Assembly: GCA_950295325.1 (NCBI GenBank)
Contig: OX485806.1
Location: 20,214,001-20,274,000 of the forward strand
DNA from: Polytrichum commune
Lineage: Eukaryota > Streptophyta > Polytrichopsida > Polytrichales > Polytrichaceae
Length of the DNA stretch: 60,000 nt
Reading direction: 5' to 3'
Positions 13,086 through 23,174 of this stretch are shown here, piece by piece. Both the position numbers and the translations under genes were made by a program. Under the pieces are notes generated by a model. It had not been told where the DNA came from and did no database searches. It worked only from the letters and a program-made list of their open reading frames with translations. Every line of letters begins with the position of its first letter. Positions within the stretch are counted from its first letter, which is position 1.

Positions 13086-13243
13086 CATAACATTATTCAG
13101 ATCCATAATAGTGTTTTCTGGGACTAACAATATTCCACTTAATATTCCCAAATATTCTTTGCATCGAGAATATGGGGTACATTCAAGAATATTACGTGGA
13201 ATATTGTGAGTCCCACATTGATATGAATATGAATAATGTTATG
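13086..13243. mobile_element. Foldback MITE, copy 1 (CATAACATTATT family)
   Basis: This 158-bp segment is almost one long inverted repeat. The left arm begins CATAACATTATTCAGATCC and continues through TGGGACTAACAATATTCCAC. The right arm carries GTGGAATATTGTGAGTCCCA and ends GAATAATGTTATG. It shares sequence with the element at 39778-39924, which makes it a dispersed family rather than a chance palindrome. The outermost part of the right arm is shortened (the GATCC/ATTATGG portion is missing). I see no clear target duplication and no coding capacity. Confidence 0.8.
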
Positions 13244-15790
13244 TGTGAGACAATGAAGGCTTCCATTATCAATGACGAATGAATGGTGGAGCCAACTCTA
13301 GAACAACCGCATTCATAGTGTTGAAGTCAAAAAAATCTATTGAATTGGCAATGGTTACCTTTTTCTCATCCCAACTACGCTTGTTACAATTGTGAGCATG
13401 CAATTCAGGGTAATTTTTACAAATACCAAGTTAATATCTCGTAGAATATTATTGATGTGAATGTGAAGAAACACCGTTTTCACAAATACCAAAAGACATG
13501 AACGAATTCACCATACTTATGGAGGGCTTGGTTGTGTTTGGTGGGACACATGGCATTTAGAGGTTAAAATACTCTTGGCGCGGATGATGGAGCTATCTTT
13601 TATCCAACAAAAGAGAAGAATTTACATGCGTGTATACAATTCTGTACAAAGATAGAGGCCTTAGAAAATTTGGTGCAAATTTGGTATATGTGAGGTTGAT
13701 ATGGATGACATCTATATTTTTTTGGGCGAACGGAGCTAAAGTTTATGTGGTGGCAGTTTGTGATTGATTACCCTCATAAGAGTTTTGACAACGCTCATAG
13801 CCTAGAGATAGCATTTAGATGACCTATAAATTGACCTACAAATTGATTGTGTGGTCCAATAAACTTTACCGATTCCAAATTTATGACCATTTGCATATTC
13901 ATGAAAAAACAAGTCATTCTCCTTAAAATATGTTTCTCTTCGCAAGAAAAATAGTCCCCCACTAATACTACTCTTAAATAGATGCAAACACTCTTATTTT
14001 ATCGGTTATAGATGCCTCAACCTTACATTTGTTAACCCATTGCAGATCAAGCAGATCAAGTGTACAAAGATAAGCATGCATAATTCGGTTACCCATCCTC
14101 AATGGACACCTATATTTCAGTGGTGTGAATCTAAGAATAGACTCCAGAAAGACATGTGTTCAAAGAGATTTAATTGCATGCTCAATATTTGAAATCATTC
14201 AAGGCTCAATAGAGAACATAATTAAGGGGACCTATATGATGTTTTAGTAAGAAAGGGAGTCTTCACTTTGTCAATGAATATGATATTCATATGAGCTCCA
14301 AAATTTATGAGGAAAATGGCTACAAACACGATTTGGATTTGCTAATTATCTCACACTAATTGTCTGTTTCATATCTTATAAGTAGGTGCAGAGCTAAAAG
14401 TGTCATCTTACATTAGAACTTGTACCCAATGTAGACTATTGACAAATGGGTAAGGTACCTAAAGGACCTGGCACAGAGTTGATTCTTTCTGGCACTCTCC
14501 TTGGTTGTTATAATGTCAGCACCACCATGCTGTGGATGCTGCACTTGCAACCGATTGGAATATCAAGCATGTGAATGGAATGGTCAACCAATCATATATC
14601 CCAGTTCCATGTTTTACATATTCATCTGCATCCTTCTTTCAGCATGTTTAAACAGATAAGCAAATGACTGAAATTCTTGACATAAGTAGGAAGTCACTCT
14701 GGCATTGATACTAACTTACATATTCAAATAACAATTAAACTACAATGGTCTAAACTTCAAGCCAGTACTATTGCAGAAAGTAGTGGCTGAGTCTACACAT
14801 GGAGATATAAACTGGACCAGAGGTTTGGATACCTGTTTAAAAATGTGGAGAAGCAAAATCGAGAAGAGTTACCCTCTTCCTCCTGAGGGACCTACCTTCT
14901 CCTCTCCTTTGATGTGGATGCTGTCACGTGTTCCTTGTGACCTTGTATAACCAACCAACAAACACTCTACATGTGACAGAAGATAGTACATTGGATGTGC
15001 CAATGCAATGACCTGTACTCACAAGGGCATCATGTAGTTCGTGGGAAGAGTACGCAGCTTGTCCTCATAAATCCCTGTTGCTGTCTTGCTGGGAAGCTAG
15101 CAGTAGATTTACACTGCTTCCATCCTTCCAGGTTGGACCTCATGTTCATTTCCCCTATGTTTGTGTTCTTGAGCTCTCGCCTAATTGATACATCTTGGCC
15201 ACAATCTGAGGCAAGTCTGGGGAGTTCCAGTCAGATTCTCAACCAGAAGCCTGTTATCCAAAACCCTAGACCCTAAACCCTGGTGAACTCCAGAAACATC
15301 CTATAGATATTAAATCTGTATTTTACCCAGTGGATTGTGTGTCTTCTGCAAAACTTTGTAATGATATGTTTCTTTTTTGGGTGAAGTGAAGAAAGGGACT
15401 TCATCATCTTTTAGCAATGTGTTTCCAGATGACAACATAGGCACATTACCGCATACTCAATATAAAACCTAGACATTGCTAAACAATTCCAATCAAGGCA
15501 GCTATCTGCATAATAAGGTCAACAGTTATCTTCAGAGACCATCCTGTGAAGACAATTTCACATACAGTTGTGTGCATATAGTCAATAACAGGCTTACAAG
15601 CATCTCCTGTAACTCTTTAGGATCGTACAAAAACGAGGATTGTGGCTCTTTGTGTCCTCAGATTATTCTTTAGAATCTTGGGGCTAAAGAAGGCTCTATA
15701 AAAGTGGCTTGCCAGATGCCCTCAATCTCTCCAGTGTGAGTGCTCAACTTCAGTGCTACAGAAAAATGAAAGGCACTTACTGCAGGAGAC
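13244..15790. other. Spacer without a recognisable gene
   Basis: No protein could be identified. A 93-codon plus-strand ORF (14995-15276) and a minus-strand reading of about 70 codons over the same bases both lack recognisable domains. At 15260-15281 there is a short run of plant telomere-type units (AAACCCTAGACCCTAAACCCT). The right-hand part may include the 3' untranslated region of the minus-strand gene that ends at 16087. Confidence 0.4.
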
Positions 15791-16086
15791 GATATGAATT
15801 TACTCATCCAACTTTACCTTATTTTTGAGCCCAAGGAGCGGAGAGCTCCAAAATATGGCGACTGCTTTAGTGGTCCTATTTTCCAATGACAGCTGCTTTT
15901 GCACCACTTTCATTCATGAATCTGTTGCAGGACCTCTGTCATACAACACATTACCTACTGAATTGTTGCCATCCTGGAACTGGAACTTTGTCTGTGTTGT
16001 ATTGAACTGGAAAAGGTGATTGCACATCGTCAAGCTAGTGAGAGAACCAGCTCGTAATTTGATCATATGGGTCAATATCTCCGCTG

Positions 16087-17443
16087 TTAATGCTCCTTCG
16101 ACCCATTATCACGTCCTTGCAATCTGGTCATTGGAAACATTAACAACTTTCTGCACATGCCCAAAACAGGTTCTAAAGTGGAGGTTGGTGCCTCGGGTTT
16201 TTGTAAGGATGATTTCCTAACCCTTTCAGCTCGAGCTGCTGCCTCCTTTTCTGCTTCCTCCCGTATACGGTTTCTTGGCCTCCTTGGAGACACATGGCTT
16301 CTTAACCTCCTGAACATAGGTTTTCCAGATTTTGATTCATCTATAGCACCCCCACTGAACTTATTGTCGACTAATTTGGATGATTGCACATTGTCTGGGG
16401 CAGATTCCCCATTCCTGCCATTCCAAAGAGATAGAGTCGAGTAGGTCTTGTCAGGTTGGGGCAAGTATGCAGCCCCAGAAGGACAAGAGTCGCTGAATGG
16501 AGCAGTTGCTCTTGCATAGAACCTGTGTCCGTAGTGACGCCTACAATGCTCTGGATTTGTAAAATTTGCCATACCGTTGAATTGACTGTGGTCAAGAAGT
16601 GATTCACTTACTTCTGTAAGGTCAGAGTGACTTGACATAGCCTCCCTTTCGGCATCGTGCAACCAATGTTGGCAGGAGAGCGGATCATAAAGCATCTGAG
16701 AAAGACCAGTGGAAGGTCTATGAGAACGTAATTTGCAACGAGGTCCAAATATTTTCCCAGGATGTAGGTGCACATCCATGGGGATGCCAGGACGATTTTT
16801 GATCTCTTTTGTCCTCACAATTGCATCTGTTCGTCCGAGCATGTAGCCATTTAACCCTAGAATTGACATAACGCCCATCCTGCAACACAGCACATGCTCC
16901 ATAAATAAATATCTCAATCTGACATAGATACCACCATCTTCAGAAGTTACAGGAGGAGCAGTCTTACAATTTAAAGACAGGATAAGGAGGAGAAAAAGGG
17001 AAAGCCCCAATTTGAAGGCTCTTAACCTCTAAAACGAAGCATTAAATTGCCTAGAAGAAAGAGGTACCCAAGATATCAGACGTTTGAACAAGGTTTAATT
17101 GAAGTCTAACAGATACTTGACAAAAGGTCATAAAAGTTCATATCACATTAAGGAAAAAGTGAGTAGATGCATACCCATCACAGAACCAGCAGGACATATT
17201 AGACGGAAAAGGTTGGCCCCATTTCCGAACAGAGCGACCCTCACATAACCCGGACCCCTTACACCGCGGACACGTCGATCGCTCCCTTCCTGTAATTCCC
17301 AATACTCCCGTGGCATTCTGTGCGAATGCACTGGCTATTTCAAACTGCACAACCACAAGAGCAACCCACACGGTCAAACATCTCGAAATTATCAGCTCTC
17401 GGTCTTTGAGATGGAAGGCTAGACTCGGAAACCCTTTCATCAT
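16087..17443 (-). CDS. Candidate two-exon gene, CxxCxG zinc-finger protein of unknown function
   Basis: Proposed exons on the minus strand are 17443-17175 and 16879-16087, giving 353 residues. The junction is phase-consistent: donor GG|GTATGC and acceptor TTGCAG|GATGGG fuse SCWFCDG to MGVMSILGL without a stop. Residues 22-40 are hydrophobic (LTVWVALVVVQF), like a signal anchor. Residues 58-88 hold cysteines spaced CPRCKGSGLC .. CWFC, resembling the CxxCxG zinc-binding modules of DnaJ-type plant proteins. The C-terminal third is rich in Arg and Glu (RPRNRIREEAEKEAAARAERVR), probably helical. I chose the ATG at 17443 because it is the first ATG in the frame. An upstream exon is possible, since another coding-like frame (MHQIAPESTEEC from 17543) overlaps in a different phase. 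No specific family was recognised. The upstream side carries several MITEs. Confidence 0.45.
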
Positions 17444-17824
17444 CCAGTTCACATACAAATCTCCAACCTCCAAACTCCAAAATATGCTGTTCACCACACC
17501 ACGAGCGACATTCTTCAGTACTCTCTGGAGCAATTTGATGCATCGTAATCAAAATCGGCAACCCTCATGTGAGAAGATGATTCTCCAAAAATTGGTCCTA
17601 CTTAACCATCATCCTTAACTCCATGTCTTCTGGAAATTCGGAGCTTGGAGAATTTACCACCACCCTGAAACTCGTTACGACAGATAACTACCAAAAGAGA
17701 TGCAAGCCTGGTTACAAAATAAATCGAAAGGAATAAAAGCTTACTATATCCCCCATGCCGATGAAAGAACTCGGAAAATGTTCAGGTCCCCATACTTCCG
17801 CACAGTAAATGCTTAATCTCGCAC

Positions 17825-18379
17825 TTGAACGGCCGCCGTAGAATCAGACTGATGCAGAAAGAATCATACGAGCCTTACAAGTTAGAGCCCCTGCCGTACG
17901 CGCGGGAATGCAACTCCGACAAAACTTCCGTCTCTTTTGCAGAAGAGTTCGTGCAGGAGGAAAGCTTTCGATTCCCAGTCAGGACTTACTCAGGATCACG
18001 TACTTTACATCATCATCCGCAAGTCCCTGCAGAAATTCCACAACACCTGTATCCCCAGCCTGGGCCGTGTCGCTCCGAGCGGGAAACACAAACCCTGTCC
18101 CAGGTGTCGCGCACGGCAATCGCCAGGAAACTGATCGCAAGCAGTTTGTACAGCTCGCTTCGTAGATACAATCATGTCACGGACAGTATAAAAATATGGA
18201 AAAAAAAACATCTGGCTCGTGAGCACGCGGGCCCGCAGATTCCAAATGAGAACACCGCCTCACTCAAATACCTCTCGCCAGGAGATGTATGCGGCCTTCC
18301 GCCACGCGACGCTCATCGGTGCCTCCTGATCGAAGATCAAGGATTTGACGAGGGTGAAAAACTTATGACAAGCTGGTAA
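17825..18379. promoter_or_regulatory. GC/CpG-richer stretch, possible 5' region of the minus-strand gene
   Basis: This stretch is visibly richer in C, G and CpG than the surrounding DNA and lies just upstream of the minus-strand zinc-finger gene, where a promoter or 5' exon would be expected. It is open for 184 codons on the plus strand (17825-18379) and partly open on the minus strand, as GC-rich plant 5' regions often are. The plus-strand product has no recognisable domain and many His, Pro and Ser residues, so I do not call it a gene. Confidence 0.35.
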
Positions 18380-18430
18380 AATCTTATTGACCATTCCCAA
18401 TCCTCATTTTTAGGTACCTCGCTTTAGTGC

Positions 18431-18661
18431 GATGATCGGCGAGAACCGGCAGTTATTAGTTACAGATGAACCGGTTGAGTTTGAGAAATAACCCGGTTGA
18501 AGATCAAGACTTCAGGAGAATTACCCATCATTTTAGAGGAATAATAGAAGAATATACCCCAATTTCATAAAGGCAAACTGGAGGATGTCAGCATGTATCC
18601 GGTTGGACTTGCAAACACTAGGATCTCAACTGATTATGCCCCAAAATTGCCCCGATCATTG
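18431..18661. mobile_element. Non-autonomous hAT element (CCGGTTGA family), copy 1
   Basis: A 231-bp element with termini CGATGATCGG... and ...CCGATCATTG. It is flanked by an 8-bp target duplication with one mismatch: CTTTAGTG at 18423-18430 and TTTTAGTG at 18662-18669. The interior carries the family core ACAGATGAACCGGTTGAG, CTTCAGGAGAATTACC and GAAGAATATACC. Three other copies occur at 20505, 22193 and 47744. An 8-bp duplication with CA(A/G)TG-type ends is diagnostic of hAT. It has no coding capacity. Confidence 0.85.
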
Positions 18662-18707
18662 TTTTAGTGCACACTGCACACACATAAAGCACGCTTACAA
18701 TATAAAC

Positions 18708-19252
18708 CAGGCCTCTTAAAAACCGGCATATGCCTGTCATAGTGTCACCTTGTGCCACTTTTAAGTTTGCTGAAGTGTCACTTTTACTTTTAACGTACTT
18801 GTTGTGTGTGTTGTTAGTTTTGGTTTAGCAACTAAAGGTTTAGAAATTTGGGGGCGTGTAATATACCGTTGGAAAGGTATGCTTTCCAACGGTATGTTAC
18901 ACGCCCAAGAAATTTCAAAAATTACAATCGCAGAACGAAAAAGAGAAATTTGTAGTCGTTTAGCGATTGCAGATCAGGTTGGTCAAAAGAACTGCAACCG
19001 ATTCCGGTTTTTTGGGGCATAATTTTTCTTACTAGTGTTTCCATTCTCAAATGGGAGAAGAACGTGAATCGAACTTCGCTCACCAACCCGGCACTAGAGG
19101 GCATCTTCCATAGCAAGCAACACAATCGCCTAAACAAAATTCGAGCGCAAACAAAACATTAAATTCACCGATGCCACTTTTAATTCGCCCGGTGTGTCAC
19201 TTTTAAGCTGAAAGTGGCAAAGGATGACATATGCCACTTTTTAGGAGGCTTG
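18708..19252. mobile_element. Non-autonomous hAT element with a perfect 8-bp target duplication
   Basis: A 545-bp element flanked by identical 8-bp direct repeats ATATAAAC (18700-18707 and 19253-19260). The terminal inverted repeats are CAGGCCTCTTAAAAACCGGC on the left and, read inward from the right, CAAGCCTCCTAAAAAGTGGC. They extend imperfectly through blocks of CCACTTTTAAG. Its centre holds a long hairpin at 18853-18906. No transposase is present. hAT enzymes make 8-bp duplications and recognise CA(G/A)-type ends, so the class is well supported. Confidence 0.9.
18853..18906. repeat. Long near-perfect hairpin inside the hAT element
   Basis: The left arm GGGCGTGTAATATACCGTTG followed by GAAAG pairs with the right arm CTTTCCAACGGTATGTTACA followed by CGCCC. 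This gives a stem of about 24 bp around a GTATG-sized loop, with only one mismatch. It is far longer than expected by chance. Transcription would give a stable stem-loop of the kind that can be diced into small RNAs (inference). Confidence 0.9.
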
Positions 19253-19344
19253 ATATAAACTGAATTATGACCCCATGGTGCTAAGATAGCAACCATGAAA
19301 TAGAAGCCAACAAACATCCACAATCAGCTCCTGGGCGCCAAGGG

Positions 19345-19988
19345 CATTGTTTTGGTCTAATTAGTGTGGGTTACCATTCGGAGTTACATGATGCTAAGAT
19401 TTTTTACCGACACTATCATTTTTTACCAACTAAATTATTGTATGTCATAATCTTCAGTGTGCGTACTGACTACACTAAATATACCAATTAGTGAGTGTGG
19501 AAAATTAGCGAAGGTGATACTAACTTCCTTTACGCTATGAATTAGTTCCACCAAAAAAAATGTAAGAAGCATTGTTCATCTTGGCACTTGACACTATTTA
19601 CTTTTTAAAGTACCGGCACTTGACACTATTCACTAATGTATGGGCACTTGGTACTGATGATTAAAAGTATTGGCAACTTGGCACTATTCATTGACCAGCA
19701 AGTGGCATGTATTAATCACAAGCACGCATTAATTCTCGTGAAATATATGGTAAATGAACATAGAATTTACTGTAAACATGAATTTAGTGTCACTCAATAA
19801 TAACTTCAACCCTCGTTACTTTTTAGAATTGGCCAGATCATGCATGTGACTTGAATTAGTACTACCCTCATTGATTGGTGTATTTTGTGTACTTATGTAA
19901 TTTGGATAAAAAAAACCATACTCTTAGTAAAAATGTTATAGCAATGTGTACCTCCAAATGATAAGCCACACTAATTAGACAAAGCATT
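19345..19988. mobile_element. MITE-like element with about 45-bp imperfect inverted ends
   Basis: The left end near 19351 reads TTTGGTCTAATTAGTGTGGG then TTACCATTCGGAGTTACA. The right end (read inward from about 19988) reads GCTTTGTCTAATTAGTGTGG then CTTATCATTTGGAGGTACA. The interior of about 550 bp has no coding capacity. The right arm is related to arms at about 24465-24530 and 32080-32140, so these belong to one superfamily. Exact termini and target duplication are not clear. Confidence 0.65.
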
Positions 19989-19991
19989 GAA

Positions 19992-20022
19992 CATGTAGCT
20001 GTGAATTCTTCACAGCTACATG
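19992..20022. repeat. Short perfect palindrome
   Basis: CATGTAGCTGTGAA and TTCACAGCTACATG form a perfect 14-bp stem around a 3-base TTC loop. It lies immediately outside the right end of the preceding MITE-like element. Its function is unknown. Confidence 0.85.
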
Positions 20023-20269
20023 CTTCGTTTATCAATCAATATTTCGCAAGCTAAACAGTCATAATAGTAAACGAATCATCATAAAACTCTCACCAATCCT
20101 CCCCATGACCTATGCTTTCCTGCTCAAATCTAAGTAAAACATACAGTGATATAGGAACCATCCACGATCTCGAACTTCACTGAAGTATTGAACAACACTA
20201 GAATGTAAGACTCCGCTGATTTAAGAGCAAAAAGTTCACAAAGACACCAACAAAAAATAACCATTAAAT

Positions 20270-20289
20270 TATATATATATATATATATA
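20270..20289. repeat. (TA)n microsatellite
   Basis: Ten consecutive AT dinucleotides. Similar AT tracts occur at 11712-11729 and 56023-56036. Confidence 0.95.
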
Positions 20290-20504
20290 CTTTGAAAAGA
20301 AGCAAAATGGCAAGTAAGGAAACTACTCACTGTCACCTAATCGTTTTTACTTTACTCTAAAGCAAATTGTAAGCAATGACTTGCCAGAGCTTGAACCAGA
20401 GTCCCTGATCTCTTCCTTGATAAGAATTTCAAACCTCACTAAATTGCAACCCTGTGGGTGGCAAATTCTTCACTGATTGCTGCACAAATCGCGGCCCCGT
20501 GGAT

Positions 20505-22437
20505 CTATGTCCAGGGAGAAGTGGCTGTTAGTTAACTAACAGATGAACTAACTGGTTGAGTTTGAGAAATAAGCGGTTGAAGTTGGAGACTTCAGGAGAA
20601 TTACCGATTGTTTTTGAGGAATCTATAGAAAAATATACCTCAAACGAATGAAGCAAAACCGGAAGATGATGTCAACATGTAACCGGCTGGATTTAGAATC
20701 ACATGGATCTTGACCAACTCTATATGCCCAAGAACTTCCGGGCACCAATGGTCGGGGAAAACCGACGGCTAGTTCATTATCAGCCGATGGATTTCCCCTC
20801 ATGGCCGGTCCAAATTTCCAACCATCGGATGGCAATCCGACTGTAATTTCAATCCTCCGGCAATTAGCCAATGGACCAGAAAATGTCCCGGAAATGTAGC
20901 CGATTCTTCTTGTGAGTTATTGGATTTCAACCGGAAGAAGTATTCAAATTTCAAATACTGGCCGATACCCGGGAAATGGTAACCGATACCCTCCAGGTCA
21001 TGAGCATGGGTATATGAGTGCAGGCAGGTATCGAGGGATGCAGGTCAGGGCTTCGAAGATGAACGGCAACTTGCTCCGCAGCGGCGCCTCCATCCTCCGC
21101 TGCTCCGCAAAGTGCTCCACCTCCGTCCTCCGTCCTTTGCCATAGTGCTCCAACTGCTCCCCGGCTTTTGACCTTCACATTTTGCTCGTCATGGTTAGCG
21201 CGAAGAGCGGACTCCCTGCACAACCTTCTGCTCACAAAACTGCATCGGAGTATCAAATCTGTTCACTCGTTCACCTGCTCGCATCGCGTTGGATCTCGTC
21301 ACTTGATGTATGGACATCAATTTCTTGGTCTCCATCTTTGAAAGTGAAGTATTATAACCTTCTGATTCTTGCTGAGATTGCTAAGTGCCATGTGTGAGTA
21401 CTGCAACATGTGAAAGGGCGTTTTCTGTTCAAAATACTATTAAACAAAAACTTCGTAATCGAATGTCTACATCTAACTTAGAAAGTATGATGCGTGTTGC
21501 TATAGAAGGCCCAAACAATGATATTGATGACATTCTAACAAGTGCTCTAGATCTTTGGAAGGATGCTGCTAAGTTTCGCTATTTGTATAGCAATCCATAG
21601 TGCTATTTGTCTAGGGCATTTGATGATGCACTTGAGGAAGTACCCTAAATCTTAAACTTTTTGAATTATGCAACCTTTCCATGACCAAATCCAATTGCTT
21701 CTATGAAGAATTGGGGGACCCTTGGCCTTCAAGTGGTGAAGGCATTGCTAGGTTCAATTCCTACCAAGGATATTAACTCTTCAAATTTAAAGTTTTGAAC
21801 ATGCCTTTCTTTTCACTTATTCAAGATTTTGTACTAAGAAATGATTTCTAATAACTTTTCATACATTTTTTAAACAATTAGTGCCGATATGAATTCCATT
21901 TAATCGGATGTTGGCCAATGAAAATATGAAAATATAGGCAATTGGCTGATTGATTTTACAAAAGACCGGCTGTTGCCGATGTAAATTGGAAAAAATCCGA
22001 CCCTTCGTAGCAACTACCGGCAATTAGCCACTAAGGCTTCAAAAACTTCCCGAACTCTGCCGGGCACTGATCCTCACCAAACCACATACCCACTGTTAGT
22101 AGCTTCAATTTGTTAATCTCAATGCCACAATCATGGAACATAAATCATGTGAATGTACCATGGTGGAAATGTTGTGAATCATCTAGACCACGTACTGTCC
22201 CGGGAGAACTGTCAGTTAGTTACAGATGAACCAGTTGAGTTAGAGAACTAACCGGTTGAAGTTCGAGACTTCAAGAGAATTACCGATCGTTTTTGAGGAA
22301 TCTATAGAAGAATATAATACCTCAAATGAAAGAAGCAAAACCGGAAGAAGATGATGTCAACATGTAACCGGCTGGATTTGGAATCACATGGATCGATCTT
22401 CACCGACTATGCATGTCCAAAAACTTCCCGAGCACTG
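20505..22437. mobile_element. Composite hAT element: two short hAT copies around a transposase remnant
   Basis: The outer boundaries carry a perfect 8-bp target duplication CCGTGGAT (20497-20504 and 22438-22445). At each end sits a directly repeated, about 240-bp copy of the short hAT family (20505-20747 and 22193-22437), in the same orientation. Neither inner edge shows a matching 8-bp repeat. Between them lies about 1.4 kb with a hAT transposase C-terminus (near 21349-21600) and its own hAT-like ends (CAATGGTCGGGG at 20748, GCCGGGCACTG ending near 22070). The simplest reading is that the two outer ends mobilised the whole 1933-bp unit. The outside flanks also share a 20-odd-base repeat (GGCAAATTCTTCAC at 20460 and 22446), which is unexplained. 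Confidence 0.75.
21340..21600 (+). pseudogene. hAT transposase, C-terminal dimerisation domain remnant
   Basis: The last about 85 codons of a hAT transposase are visible. KVKYYNLLILAEIAKC (frame from 21329) continues after a small frame break near 21393 as CVSTATCERAFSVQN and then KLRNRMSTSNLESMM, ending with TAG at 21598-21600. 'STA.CER.FS..N.IK..LRNRM....L..LM.' is the signature of the hAT C-terminal dimerisation region. The catalytic DDE part and BED zinc finger are missing, so the copy is not functional. It lies inside the composite hAT element. Confidence 0.85.
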
Positions 22438-22604
22438 CCGTGGATGGCAAATTCTTCACAGATTGGTTGAGGAGTAGGTGATTTGATTAAGCGAGTAATG
22501 CTGCAAAAAGCTCTCGCCAAACCTCCTCACTGACGCAGCAACCTGACGTTCGTTTTAACTAACAAAACTGAAGCAGAAGTGCAATCTCGTGACCCGTAAC
22601 CTAA

Positions 22605-23174
22605 GGGGTGCTTCACACTATGGCTGAAGGTCGAGAGGCCGTGGATCTCCACCAATCAAATTGCAAGAAACCCAGAGTTCGGCCTCTCAACCCTTCACAC
22701 TATGGCCAAAGTCCAAAGGCCGTCGCAATTTAGAATGCTTACTTTTTGAAGAAGGCAACGGACTCTCGAAGGAAGTTTGCGTCGGACGGGAATGAAAATC
22801 CAAACTATGGTCGAGAGGCCGTCGGTTTTTTTTCATTAAAAAATCAATCATTGACAAGATCTTGGCTGTTAGATTGGAGGGGTTATTTTGAGCAAGGAGT
22901 AAAGTGGGATGTTCCTTTGGGCTTGGACTTTGGGCTCAGCCTTTGGAAGCTTCACACTATGGCCGTCCAAGTCGAGAGGCCATGGGAGTTCATGGCCAAA
23001 GGTTTGGACTTTGGGCTTGGCCTTTGGAGACTTCACACTATGCCCAGCCAAACGCTCCACTTACTATATTTTATTGACTATTTTCAGCTGAGTCATTTCT
23101 TTGGACTCTCAACAAAATTTGGCCACTCAATCCCACGGCCTCTCGACTTGGATGGCCATAGTGTGAAGCGGCCC
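22605..23174. mobile_element. MITE-like element built from CTTCACACTATGGC repeats
   Basis: The left end reads GGGGTGCTTCACACTATGGC. The right end, read inward, is GGGCCGCTTCACACTATGGC followed by a shared GTCGAGAGGCCGTGG block. Flanking triplets are TAA (left) and GAA (right), close to the 3-bp duplication of PIF/Harbinger elements. The terminal motif TTCACACTATGGC also recurs inside (near 22691, 22952 and 23031) with TTTGGACTTTGGGCTTGGCC-like blocks, so the unit looks internally duplicated or nested. A 157-codon ORF (22746-23219) is a by-product of this repeat. Confidence 0.7.

Noticed and set aside
17340-17543. Alternative first exon MHQIAPESTEEC.. on the minus strand
   Set aside because: It reads protein-like and may be real, but I found no donor that joins it in phase to the zinc-finger exon without skipping the hydrophobic segment, so it is only mentioned as an alternative.
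17825-18379. 184-codon plus-strand ORF
   Set aside because: It lies in a GC-rich stretch open in several frames, has no recognisable domain, and is better explained as the 5' region of the minus-strand gene.
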